From NCBI GenBank assembly GCA_963677165.2, contig CAXXSX010000002.1, forward strand, positions 4,960,001 through 5,024,000: a stretch of DNA of 64,000 nt, given 5' to 3'. The notes beneath the pieces are model-generated. The model saw only the letters and a list, made by a program, of their open reading frames with translations, did no database searches and was not told where the DNA came from. This document shows, one piece after another, positions 36,697 to 45,704 of this stretch. This stretch comes from JAFGXT01 sp963677165 (lineage in GTDB: Bacteria > Verrucomicrobiota > Lentisphaeria > Victivallales > SZUA-371). Each line of letters opens with the position of its first letter. Position 1 is the first letter of the stretch. The translations under genes and the position numbers were made by a program.

Positions 36697-36865
36697 AGTG
36701 TCCAGTCAAGACTGAAATGTCGTATAAACAAGTTCGCTTGTAGATTGGATTTTGTTTTTTCGACTGAGAGGAAATATAAATATTTTCCGAAAGAGAAAAG
36801 GCAAAAAACAACTTCAAGAAACTTGCCGCAAAGCGGTTGCGAAATCACAGCATGGACTGGACACT
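36697..36865 (-). repeat. Degenerate dispersed repeat, copy A, flanked by an 11-bp inverted repeat
   Basis: The core at 36724-36788, read on the minus strand, matches the plus strand at 55580-55644 at 55 of 65 positions by hand alignment, including the shared TCGAAAAAACAAAAT. Similarity continues weakly to about 36840. AGTGTCCAGTC (36697-36707) and GACTGGACACT (36855-36865) form perfect inverted ends about 169 bp apart, the latter touching the AraC stop codon. The copies differ mostly at non-synonymous positions in any shared frame, so the element is not a conserved coding sequence. Confidence 0.55.
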
Positions 36866-37676
36866 AGAACGAATGCTTGCGGTATTCGGCGGGACTGACA
36901 GTACGGTACTTTTTGAACATTCTGGTAAAGTAATACCTGTCACAAAAACCGGTAGCTTCGGCTATTTCATCAATCGTCATTTCCGTATACCCAAGCATCA
37001 TACATGCTTTCCGCAGTCGTTCTTCCATAAGATACTGCTGTGGTGGAGTTTTTACACTTTCACTAAACAAACGAATAAACGCATTTGTTGACATTCCGGC
37101 AACAGCGGCAAGTTTAGAATTGGTTATCGGTTTTGCTCCTTGATCTTCGATATGTTTTAAGACCTTACCGATGCGGCGTCCGATCTTAATCAACGGTAAA
37201 TCAGCTTCGGGAACTTCCAGCAACGCGGACATACACAACTGAGCGACACGCATGCCGGAAAAAAGAGACGTTATAGAGTCCCCGGAAATATCTTCTATAA
37301 TACTTTCGACCAGCTTCCAGCGCATAAGGGTTTCTTCAACTTCCCAAACCTTGTCACGACAGAATTGAAATGGCTCTCCAACAGTAAAATGAATATAAAA
37401 ATGTTCCAACACTCCGACACTATTGCCTGTAATGTCTGTTTCCGGAGCAATGAGGTATATCTTACCCTTCAAAAGCCGTTTTGAACTACCGTCAGGAAAG
37501 AGAACAAATGCGTTGCTGGTATTGTTGCGGTATAACCGCCAGAAAGGAGATTTCAAACTATGACAGCTCCAGTCTTCCAACCTGCAACTGGCACAATCGA
37601 TAAGCTTGATTTCAGGAACTAATTTCTGATCGGAATTTATACGTTTAACATGTCTGATCGAAACCGCCATATACAC
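36864..37676 (-). CDS. AraC-family regulator
   Basis: This 270-residue protein has an N-terminal cupin-like sensor, with beta-strand pattern around residues 50-100 (FVLFPDGSSKRLLKGKIYLIAPETD). Its C-terminal AraC DNA-binding domain ends MTIDEIAEATGFCDRYYFTRMFKKYR...PAEYRKHSF. It is divergent from the debranching-enzyme gene and convergent with GH29, and may control either. The GTG at 37676 lies 5 bases from a GGAG; the ATG two codons later is an alternative start. Confidence 0.85.
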   Translation of the reverse strand: MYMAVSIRHVKRINSDQKLVPEIKLIDCASCRLEDWSCHSLKSPFWRLYRNNTSNAFVLFPDGSSKRLLKGKIYLIAPETDITGNSVGVLEHFYIHFTVGEPFQFCRDKVWEVEETLMRWKLVESIIEDISGDSITSLFSGMRVAQLCMSALLEVPEADLPLIKIGRRIGKVLKHIEDQGAKPITNSKLAAVAGMSTNAFIRLFSESVKTPPQQYLMEERLRKACMMLGYTEMTIDEIAEATGFCDRYYFTRMFKKYRTVSPAEYRKHSF

Positions 37677-37829
37677 TGAATCTCCATGGTATTTTCATAT
37701 GATAAAAAAACAAAAAACATTTTAAAATATTTCATAATAAAAACATTGTCAAACCTTCGGACATTATTAATCAAAAGTTTGAGCTTTATTAGGACTATTT
37801 TCAACTTATACAAAATTCATAAAAATCTA

Positions 37830-37858
37830 TTGACACCGAAGCTGCCAAGTATTATCTT
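37830..37858 (+). promoter_or_regulatory. Strong sigma-70 promoter for the debranching-enzyme gene
   Basis: A consensus TTGACA (37830-37835) lies 17 bases before TATCTT (37853-37858), about 48 bases before the ATG at 37907. The AraC gene starts on the other strand 150 bp upstream. Confidence 0.6.
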
Positions 37859-37906
37859 CATTTGAATGAAAAACTTTTCATTTTTTATTTAGGGGATCTG
37901 CAAATA

Positions 37907-40900
37907 ATGAAACAAACTCCTTCTCCCGGAGAAAGATTGATTTTATTACGTGGCGACACGATAACTTTTACTCTTGACTTACATGAAGTGATACCAGGCC
38001 AGGCGTATCTGCGAACCAATCTCGGTCGCGCAGCTGTAAAACGCAATGAAATCGTAGCAAATACAGAACGAAACAAACCTATTCTGCATACCGACTGGCA
38101 CGACCTGCCAATGCGTAAAATTTCGGAGACGGAATTCCGTCTTGTGCTTCCCTTAGTGGAAGTCGGTAGCTTTGAAGCAAAAGCATGGTTTCAACCGGAT
38201 GACGGTTCTAAAAATCTATGGGTGGAAGGCGAACATAATACCCGTATAAAAGTAGAACCGGCCGATACTGTTTGTTCTAATACAATCTACACGTTATTCA
38301 CCCGTCAATTCGGTAAGAATAAATGTGAAAATTCTGTTACCAAGGATATTGAAAAAGCCTCCAAATTGCTTGACACCAAAGACTATTCCGTTATTCCGTC
38401 TTCCGGAACGTTCCGGGAGGTCATCAAAGAACTGGATTTTATTATCGGAACTTTACGCAGTCGAATCATTCAATTACTGCCGGTCCATCCGGTACCAACC
38501 ACCTATGCCAGAATGGGACGTTACGGCAGCCCGTTCGCGAGCCTTGACTTCTTCTCGGTCGACCCGGCATATGCAGAATTCGATACCCATGCCACACCGC
38601 TTGAACAATTCCAGGAATTAATTGACGAAATACACGCCCGTGACGCCAGGGTATTTATCGACGTTCCGGTAAACCACACCGGCTGGGCATCACAAGTTCA
38701 AATGGAACACCCGGAATGGTTTGAACGCAAAGCGGACGGAGAATTTATCAGTCCGGGAGCATGGGGAGTAGTCTGGGCCGACTTGTGCCAGCTGGATTAT
38801 GAAAACGAACAGGTCCATGCCCTGATGGCAAAAGTATTTCTATACTGGTGCCGCCGCGGTATTGACGGATTCCGGTGCGATGCCGGATATATGCTGCCGT
38901 ATAAAGCATGGAAATATATTACGGCAAAAGTCCGTAACGAATATCCCGATACGGTCTTTCTACTTGAAGGGCTCGGCGGTCCGCTGGAAGTCACCGATAA
39001 GCTTCTTGGCAAAGCCGGTCTCAACTGGGCATATTCTGAACTGTTTCAAAATTATGACCGCAGCCAGATCAGCAGTTACCTGCCGTCGGCAATCACAACC
39101 AGTATGAAGAATGGAGTACATGTCCATTTCGCGGAAACTCACGACAACAACCGGCTGGCCGCAACCTCTCATGAATATGCCCAACTAAGAACCGCCTTAT
39201 GCGCCATGTTTTCACATAATGGAGCGTTTGGAATAACCAACGGCGTGGAATGGTTTGCGGAAAGCAAAGTAGACGTTCATGGAGCTTCCCCGCTTAACTG
39301 GGATAATCCCGACAATCAGATACATATCATCCGACGACTCTATGCTATTATGGAGGTATGCCCATCGTTCTGGGCCAACTCAAAACTTGAACTGATTCAG
39401 AACGGTTCGGGTAATGTTCTCGCGATGTTGAGAACCGTACCGGATACCGGACGCCAGAACATTGTACTGGCTAATCTTGAATTGAAAAAAACAGAAAAAC
39501 TCGAATGGTCCGTTGATCGTTACAACACTGGCAGCAACCTTATCTTCGATCTGGTATCTGGCAAACAAATTCCTATTACCTGCAATGCAAAACACTGCAG
39601 TTGCGAATTACCGCCGGCAACCGTTGTATGCCTGACGGAAGACGTATCAGAAATGCAGGCGGTAGAAAACGCACTGGAATCAGAAAAGATTCCAGAACGC
39701 ATTATGCGACAGCGGCGCCGCGCCGTAGTTCTGGACGTTATTAACGATTACCAGGGATGCGGAGATGTCAGCAACTTGGATATTGATAAGCTGGCCGATA
39801 TCCTGATCAGCGATCCCATGGCAGTATGCAGTGAAATATTCGGAACAGAAATGCCACCGGTCGCCACTTGGGTCGATGGTCTGGACCAGAATCGGATGGT
39901 AATGGTTCCAGCCGGGGATATGCTGCTGTTTCAATCAGAATATCCTTTCCGGGTTGAAATCAGATCCGGCACGCATACCGTGAGAACAGCGCAAAGCATG
40001 AAAGCGGAAGGTGATGGATATTTTGCTCTGGTTGCGTCTGTCAGAATGGCAACAGAATGCAAGCTTGATTTTTGCTCATTCAGGGAAGACGGCATTATTC
40101 ATTCCCAAGGTGATATCCTATTCATGCACAAAGAGAATTATCAAGATATACGATTTGCGTTTTCCGCAAAAGAAATCAAGCAGAACGATCGCTATGCACT
40201 TTGCACCAACAACCTCGGCGGCATGAGTCAGGTTCACGCCGCTTGGGGAGAAATACGCAGCAAATATGATGCGGTTCTGGCCGCGAATTTAAGTCCGGAT
40301 TTTCCAGTGGACCGTACTGTAATGTTCTCCCGCTGTCGGGCATGGATGGTATACAAAGATTTTTCCCAGGAACTGAATTTATCATGTCTCGACCGTTTTA
40401 CTGCAGGTCTGGACAACCGCGCCAGATGGCTGTTTTCTGTACCAGTCGGACAAGGAAAAACCGTTGATTTCGCAATCACATTAAAATTACTTGATGACGC
40501 AAATTTCGTATGTCTGCATTTCGAACGCAAACCATCAGAAAACGGAGCGGAAACGGCACTTAAAAACAGCGAAAAAGTAAAACTGATTCTGCGTCCCGAC
40601 ATAGAGGACCGCTGCAATCACGAAGTAACCAAAGCATTCACGGGACCGGAAAACCGTTACCGCGAAGCCACTTCGTATGAATTCGACGGTTTCCGTTTTA
40701 ACCCGTCATTACATCATACTCTTATAATGAAAATTAACGATGGAAAATTCATCACAGAACCCGAGTGGCACTACATTGTTGATCTGCCAGTCGAAAACAA
40801 TCGCGGACTTGAATCCCATACGGATTTATACAGTCCCGGCTACTTCGAATTCATGCTTGGCGGCGGCGAAAGCCGCTGTGTTTCCGCGGAAGTGTCTATG

Positions 40901-42163
40901 GGACATGCTCCCCACAAACCAGCGGAATACTGCTGCGGAATTGAAGCCGACATACCGGAAACCGTTCCAGTCGAAGAAGCCATGCGCAAAGCAATCGCAA
41001 AATTCATTGTCAAACGCGATAATTCACATACCGTAATTGCCGGTTATCCGTGGTTCCTTGACTGGGGACGCGACACCCTGATTTGCCTGCGCGGAATGAT
41101 TGCCGCCGGGTATATGGATGAATCACGCGATATCATCAATGTCTTCGCAGGTTTTGAACGCAACGGCTCGTTGCCGAATATGATTCGCGGTAACGACGAT
41201 TCAAACCGCGATACCAGTGACGCACCATTATGGATGTTCGCAGCCGTAAGGGATTATATCACGGCTGTCGGAAACGCGGAAATAATGGATATGGAATGCC
41301 AGGGACGCAAGTTACTTGACGTCCTGAAATCGATTGTGGAAAACTATATCAAAGGTACTCCAAACGGCATCAAAATGGACAACTCAAGCGGACTTATTTT
41401 CAGTCCGTCACATTACACCTGGATGGATACCAACCATCCAGCCGGAACACCACGAGAAGGCTACCCTGTGGAAATCCAGGCCCTGTGGTTCAGCGCCTTA
41501 AAACTTCTTGGAGAATATGATCCGATGGGAAGCCGCTGGAAAGAACTGTCACGTAAGGTATCGGAATCGCTTATAAAATACTATCGGCTGCCGGATGGAT
41601 CACTCAGTGACTGTCTGCATACCGCGTCCGGCGGATCAGCCGCAGCAGCGGTACAGGATGACGCCTGCCGCAGCAATCAGTTATTCGCGGTCACACTCGG
41701 AGCCATTACCGATAGAGAAACCATAATAAAAATCATTAATGCATGCGAACAATTAATTATTCCGGGAGGCATACGAAGCCTGGCCGACCGCCCCGTAAAA
41801 TACAAGCTTCCGGTATACCGAGACGAAGTATTGCTGAACGATCCGCAACATCCATTCTGGGGACGTTATGAAGGCGACGAAGATACACGTCGCAAACCAG
41901 CGTATCACAATGGAACAGCATGGTCATGGCCTTTCCCGTCGTTCTGCGAAGCGCTGGCTATCCTTGACGAAAAAGATGTAACCGAACGTGCGTTTGCATT
42001 GTTAATGTCAGCGGGAAAAGTCTTGGAAACCGGATGTCCCGGACAGATGCCTGAAATCTATGACGGAGCAACGCCGCACCAGTGGCGCGGCTGCGGAGCA
42101 CAGGCATGGGGAATCACGGAATTATATAGAGTTTATAACCTGTTAAATACGAGCTTAACATGA
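37907..42163 (+). CDS. Bifunctional glycogen debranching enzyme (GH13 + GH133 fusion)
   Basis: In this 1418-residue cytoplasmic protein an N-terminal beta domain is followed by a GH13 barrel with nucleophile Asp325 (GFRCDAG), acid/base Glu354 (FLLEGLGG) and stabiliser Asp413 (AETHDNNR). A linker of about 500 residues and a C-terminal amylo-alpha-1,6-glucosidase barrel follow; WFLDWGRDTLICLRG near residue 1050 is the GH133 signature. Eukaryotic debranching enzymes join 4-alpha-glucanotransferase and 1,6-glucosidase activities in the same order; here that activity is inferred. I place the start at the ATG at 37907 with AGGGGA upstream, though the frame also opens from a TTG at 37862. It heads the glycogen cluster. 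Confidence 0.85.
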   Translation: MKQTPSPGERLILLRGDTITFTLDLHEVIPGQAYLRTNLGRAAVKRNEIVANTERNKPILHTDWHDLPMRKISETEFRLVLPLVEVGSFEAKAWFQPDDGSKNLWVEGEHNTRIKVEPADTVCSNTIYTLFTRQFGKNKCENSVTKDIEKASKLLDTKDYSVIPSSGTFREVIKELDFIIGTLRSRIIQLLPVHPVPTTYARMGRYGSPFASLDFFSVDPAYAEFDTHATPLEQFQELIDEIHARDARVFIDVPVNHTGWASQVQMEHPEWFERKADGEFISPGAWGVVWADLCQLDYENEQVHALMAKVFLYWCRRGIDGFRCDAGYMLPYKAWKYITAKVRNEYPDTVFLLEGLGGPLEVTDKLLGKAGLNWAYSELFQNYDRSQISSYLPSAITTSMKNGVHVHFAETHDNNRLAATSHEYAQLRTALCAMFSHNGAFGITNGVEWFAESKVDVHGASPLNWDNPDNQIHIIRRLYAIMEVCPSFWANSKLELIQNGSGNVLAMLRTVPDTGRQNIVLANLELKKTEKLEWSVDRYNTGSNLIFDLVSGKQIPITCNAKHCSCELPPATVVCLTEDVSEMQAVENALESEKIPERIMRQRRRAVVLDVINDYQGCGDVSNLDIDKLADILISDPMAVCSEIFGTEMPPVATWVDGLDQNRMVMVPAGDMLLFQSEYPFRVEIRSGTHTVRTAQSMKAEGDGYFALVASVRMATECKLDFCSFREDGIIHSQGDILFMHKENYQDIRFAFSAKEIKQNDRYALCTNNLGGMSQVHAAWGEIRSKYDAVLAANLSPDFPVDRTVMFSRCRAWMVYKDFSQELNLSCLDRFTAGLDNRARWLFSVPVGQGKTVDFAITLKLLDDANFVCLHFERKPSENGAETALKNSEKVKLILRPDIEDRCNHEVTKAFTGPENRYREATSYEFDGFRFNPSLHHTLIMKINDGKFITEPEWHYIVDLPVENNRGLESHTDLYSPGYFEFMLGGGESRCVSAEVSMGHAPHKPAEYCCGIEADIPETVPVEEAMRKAIAKFIVKRDNSHTVIAGYPWFLDWGRDTLICLRGMIAAGYMDESRDIINVFAGFERNGSLPNMIRGNDDSNRDTSDAPLWMFAAVRDYITAVGNAEIMDMECQGRKLLDVLKSIVENYIKGTPNGIKMDNSSGLIFSPSHYTWMDTNHPAGTPREGYPVEIQALWFSALKLLGEYDPMGSRWKELSRKVSESLIKYYRLPDGSLSDCLHTASGGSAAAAVQDDACRSNQLFAVTLGAITDRETIIKIINACEQLIIPGGIRSLADRPVKYKLPVYRDEVLLNDPQHPFWGRYEGDEDTRRKPAYHNGTAWSWPFPSFCEALAILDEKDVTERAFALLMSAGKVLETGCPGQMPEIYDGATPHQWRGCGAQAWGITELYRVYNLLNTSLT

Positions 42164-42343
42164 ACTTACTAAAAAATTATTATAAATATAATGATTCGGG
42201 GTAGCTTTGTAAGGTTTTTAATGTATACTTACATTAATAGTCTAAAAGACTTACCGGTAAAAATGTATTAATATCTACTGGTGAGGGGGAAAGAAAAGAA
42301 AAAAAGGGAGTTATCCCAAACAAAATAAAAAGGGGAATAATCC

Positions 42344-42709
42344 ATGCCAAAAGCAACTACAACACAGAAGAAGGTCGCAGCAAAGACTGCAACAAAAAAA
42401 GCAACTGCAAAAAAAGCAGCTCCCAAAAAGGCAGCTTCCACAAACGGAAAAAAACGTGTCTCTTTTGAGATCAATGCCGAACCCGGTATCAATGTAGCAA
42501 TTGCCGGATCATTCAATGAATGGAATTGCGACAAGAAAAAACTGGCTGACAAAAATGCGGACGGTACTTATCGTTGCACAATGATGCTGCCTCCGGGAAC
42601 TTATGAATACAAGTTCTTTGTAAACGGTACTTGGTGCGCCGATCCGGCAAACCCGAATTTCACACAAAATGACCATGGTACACTTAACAGTGTTATCGTT
42701 GTCGACTAA
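42344..42709 (+). CDS. CBM48 (AMPK-type glycogen-binding) protein with Lys/Ala-rich tail
   Basis: This 121-residue protein has residues 1-38 made almost only of Lys, Ala, Thr and Gln (KKATAKKAAPKKAAS), resembling histone H1-like tails. Residues 45-121 form a CBM48/AMPK1 glycogen-binding domain: VAIAGSFNEWN, DGTYRCTMMLPPGTYEYKFFVNG and a terminal strand IVVD. There is no catalytic domain. A purine-rich leader with GGGGA precedes the ATG. Between the debranching enzyme and phosphorylase genes, it probably binds glycogen. What the cationic tail contacts (polyanion, membrane, DNA) is unknown. Confidence 0.9.
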   Translation: MPKATTTQKKVAAKTATKKATAKKAAPKKAASTNGKKRVSFEINAEPGINVAIAGSFNEWNCDKKKLADKNADGTYRCTMMLPPGTYEYKFFVNGTWCADPANPNFTQNDHGTLNSVIVVD

Positions 42710-42728
42710 GCATCGGTAAAGATGATTT

Positions 42729-42759
42729 AGTCTGTCGGCTGTTTACCAGCCGACAGACT
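42729..42759 (+). terminator. Strong hairpin after the CBM48 gene
   Basis: Perfect 13-bp arms AGTCTGTCGGCTG (42729-42741) and CAGCCGACAGACT (42747-42759) close a 5-base loop, 20 bases after the stop. Only a short pyrimidine run follows, so termination may be partial. Confidence 0.6.
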
Positions 42760-42967
42760 TCAATACCAGTCGGGGGACTGTGTTGTTTTTACAATAAAAT
42801 TTTCTTATTAACTCTATTCCTGTTTTTAGACACAATTTATTTTATGGATGTTCATTATCTTTTCTGATGGACATTTACATATATCAGTCGATTTTCTCAC
42901 CGAAGATCGTGTAGTAATTATCAGACAGTTTTTTATTAACAACCGTTATTCAGGTTGAGGACGATCT

Positions 42968-45535
42968 ATGAACAACAATATTCAATTATTCAATATTGCA
43001 CCAAACATTCCTAAGGAATTAAATTTTCTTGAACGCCTGTCATACAATATGTGGTGGTGTTGGCACTTTGACGCTATCGACCTGTTCAGGCGTATTAATC
43101 CAACCCTGTGGAAAAAAGTAAACGGTAATACCCGTGCTTTTCTCAGTATGATCCCCCAGGCGGAATTAGAGGCCCTGGCTGACAACAGCGGTTTTATCCG
43201 CCATCTCAAACGCGTACAGTATTCGTTTGATCGCGATGTGACCAAACTGATTGATAAAAGCGATGCCCATAAACTGGAAAATCGCAAAGTAATCTACTTT
43301 TCACTTGAATACGGTATTCATGAAAGCGTCAGACTCTTTTCAGGCGGTCTCGGTGTTCTGGCCGGAGACCATCTAAAAGCAGCTTCTGATCTGCGGGTGC
43401 CGATGGTCGCGGTTGGGTTACTCTATCGTCAGGGATACTTCCGTCAGTTCCTGGATCACAGTGGCTGGCAAAACGAACGCTACCCGGAAAATGAAATCCA
43501 TATGATGCCGGTTACACGGGTCGTCGACAAAGACAACAATCCGGTTACCGTGTCATTTAAACTGCTGGATAAAATGCTCTATGCCGCAGTCTGGAAACTT
43601 GAAGTCGGAAACGTTCCGCTCATTCTGCTGGATACAGAAATCCCGGAAAATCCTCCGGAATTCCAGGAAATCACCTGGCGGCTTTACGGTGGCGACAAAC
43701 GTATGCGCCTCCATCAGGAACTGCTGCTGGGTATTGGCGGCTACAAAGCACTTATCGAAATGGGAATTGAACCCAGCGTATGCCACATGAATGAAGGTCA
43801 TGCCGCATTCTTGAATGTCGCAAGAATTTCTCATTTAGTAAACGATCTTGGTCTGGAACCGGATGTGGCAATCGAAATTGCCTGGAGATCCAACATCTTC
43901 ACCACACACACACCAGTACCTGCCGGTAACGAAGTATTTGATATCGGCTTGCTGAAACCATATCTTGAAGCCCTGAGCGATGAACTATGCATTGGAGTTG
44001 ACCGCTTCATAAACTGGGGCGTTCCGATAAGTCAGCGCAATAAGGCAAACGAACTGTGCATGACAATTCTCGGACTCAGAATGTCAAACTACAGCAATGG
44101 AGTCAGTAAGCTTCATGGTCAGGTTGCCAGAGAAATGTGGCAGCACCTGTGGCCAACTCGTCAATTGGATGAAATTCCGATTACCCATATCACCAACGGT
44201 GTCCATTTAGCATCGTGGATCGCGGAACGCAAGAAAATCATCATGGATCATTACCTTAATCCGGACTGGCTTGAAAGTCCGGTAGATGAAGGAATAATCA
44301 ATGCGGTTGACAATATCCCGGATGAAGAACTCTGGTATTCACATGAAATGTGCCGCCAGACACTGATTCGCAACGCAAGACAATGCTACAAAAAGCAACT
44401 GCGTTTCCGAAAAGCCTCCATACAAGGAGCATTTAAGACCAAAAATATCCTTTCCGAGGATGTTCTTTCAATCGGCTTTGCCAGACGTTTCGCCACCTAT
44501 AAACGCGCAACTCTCCTGTTGCGTGACCGCGACCGTCTCAAAGCATTGCTAACCGACACAAATCGTCCGGTTCAGATTATTTTTGCGGGGAAAGCACACC
44601 CTGCTGATGATGCAGGTAAAAGCTTTATTCAGCAGATTGTACAGTTTGCCGAAAGCGAAAACCTCACTCATCGTCTGGTATTCCTGGAAGACTATGATAT
44701 CGGTCTTGCCCGTACCTTGGTACAGGGAGTTGATGTCTGGCTGAACACGCCGGAAAGACCTCAGGAAGCCAGCGGAACCTCTGGAATGAAAGCCGCGATC
44801 AATGGCGTACTGAACTGCAGTATTCTTGACGGCTGGTGGGATGAAGCTTACGCAATCCATAAAGATGCTGGCTGGGAAATTGCCAGCGGTGAATCTTTTG
44901 ATAACGTAAACGACCGCGATGACGTTGAGGCACAAGTTCTGTTCAACTTGATTGAAAATGAAATCATTCCTCACTTCTATGACCGCTCCGAAGGAGATAT
45001 TCCTTACCGCTGGGTCAAGATGATGAAAGAATCAATCAAAATGGGAATCAGTGAATTCTCCAGTCGTCGAATGGTTTCAGAATACAACGAAAAATTCTAT
45101 AAACCGGCTGCGGAATCACATGCAAAACTGATTGTCAATAACGCGGAACTAGCCCGCAAGGTAGTCTCGGAAAAGAACCGTTATATTGAACATCTGGATG
45201 CGGTAAAAATAAAGCAACCAATTGTTGACAACGAAATGATAAATGTTCACGTCGGCGATGTATTTAAGGTTTCCACGGAAGTATTCCTTGGTGAGTTAAA
45301 ACCGGAAGAAGTTGACGTTGAAGTTTATTACGGACCGGTAAACGCGCAGAATGCTATCCAACACTGCAATGTTGAAGTAATGGGAATGGCAAAAGATTTG
45401 GGAAATGGTATGTACAAATATGAATACGATCTTACCTGTATTGATCCCGGTCGTTTTGGTCTGACTGCCAGAGTTACACCGAAAGGCAATAGCTGGGACA
45501 ATAGTGTTCCCGGTTTCGTAAAATGGGCAGATTAA
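42968..45535 (+). CDS. glgP: Alpha-glucan (glycogen) phosphorylase, GT35
   Basis: This 855-residue enzyme releases glucose-1-phosphate from glycogen using pyridoxal phosphate. It is of the 'alpha-glucan family phosphorylase' type, with the DUF3417-like N-terminus (FLERLSYNMWWCWHFDAIDLF) and FSLEYGIHESVRLFSGGLGVLAGDHLK. The PLP-binding Lys608 lies in EASGTSGMKAAINGVLN. About 130 residues after the catalytic core form a beta-rich tail (VEVYYGPVNAQNAIQ). GAGGA precedes the start. It is one of five glycogen genes in line. Confidence 0.93.
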   Translation: MNNNIQLFNIAPNIPKELNFLERLSYNMWWCWHFDAIDLFRRINPTLWKKVNGNTRAFLSMIPQAELEALADNSGFIRHLKRVQYSFDRDVTKLIDKSDAHKLENRKVIYFSLEYGIHESVRLFSGGLGVLAGDHLKAASDLRVPMVAVGLLYRQGYFRQFLDHSGWQNERYPENEIHMMPVTRVVDKDNNPVTVSFKLLDKMLYAAVWKLEVGNVPLILLDTEIPENPPEFQEITWRLYGGDKRMRLHQELLLGIGGYKALIEMGIEPSVCHMNEGHAAFLNVARISHLVNDLGLEPDVAIEIAWRSNIFTTHTPVPAGNEVFDIGLLKPYLEALSDELCIGVDRFINWGVPISQRNKANELCMTILGLRMSNYSNGVSKLHGQVAREMWQHLWPTRQLDEIPITHITNGVHLASWIAERKKIIMDHYLNPDWLESPVDEGIINAVDNIPDEELWYSHEMCRQTLIRNARQCYKKQLRFRKASIQGAFKTKNILSEDVLSIGFARRFATYKRATLLLRDRDRLKALLTDTNRPVQIIFAGKAHPADDAGKSFIQQIVQFAESENLTHRLVFLEDYDIGLARTLVQGVDVWLNTPERPQEASGTSGMKAAINGVLNCSILDGWWDEAYAIHKDAGWEIASGESFDNVNDRDDVEAQVLFNLIENEIIPHFYDRSEGDIPYRWVKMMKESIKMGISEFSSRRMVSEYNEKFYKPAAESHAKLIVNNAELARKVVSEKNRYIEHLDAVKIKQPIVDNEMINVHVGDVFKVSTEVFLGELKPEEVDVEVYYGPVNAQNAIQHCNVEVMGMAKDLGNGMYKYEYDLTCIDPGRFGLTARVTPKGNSWDNSVPGFVKWAD

Positions 45536-45593
45536 AAAAACAAAACGTGCTAAATCAAATAAGTGGTGTATTGTAGATAAGAACATATATACT

Positions 45594-45629
45594 CCGGCCG
45601 GTCTTCAAATGAAGATACGGCCGGGTTTT
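45594..45629 (+). terminator. Terminator after the phosphorylase gene
   Basis: CCGGCCG (45594-45600) pairs with CGGCCGG (45618-45624), and an inner TCTTC/GAAGA stem extends it. GTTTTA follows. This fits a Rho-independent terminator, with glgA then needing its own promoter. Confidence 0.65.
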
Positions 45630-45704
45630 AGTTGACTGTTAAAGCTGTTTTTTGACTTTTACCACTTATACAAATCAATCGTTCAGGGAAAGATAAGGAA
45701 TAAC

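Noticed and set aside
36649..36867. Small ORF of 72 residues after the fucosidase gene
   Set aside because: It lies in the dispersed repeat, has no ribosome site and shows no coding-type conservation versus copy B.
42344..42460. Histone H1-like protein
   Set aside because: Only the tail is Lys/Ala-rich; the folded part is a clear CBM48 domain, so a histone call is not supported.
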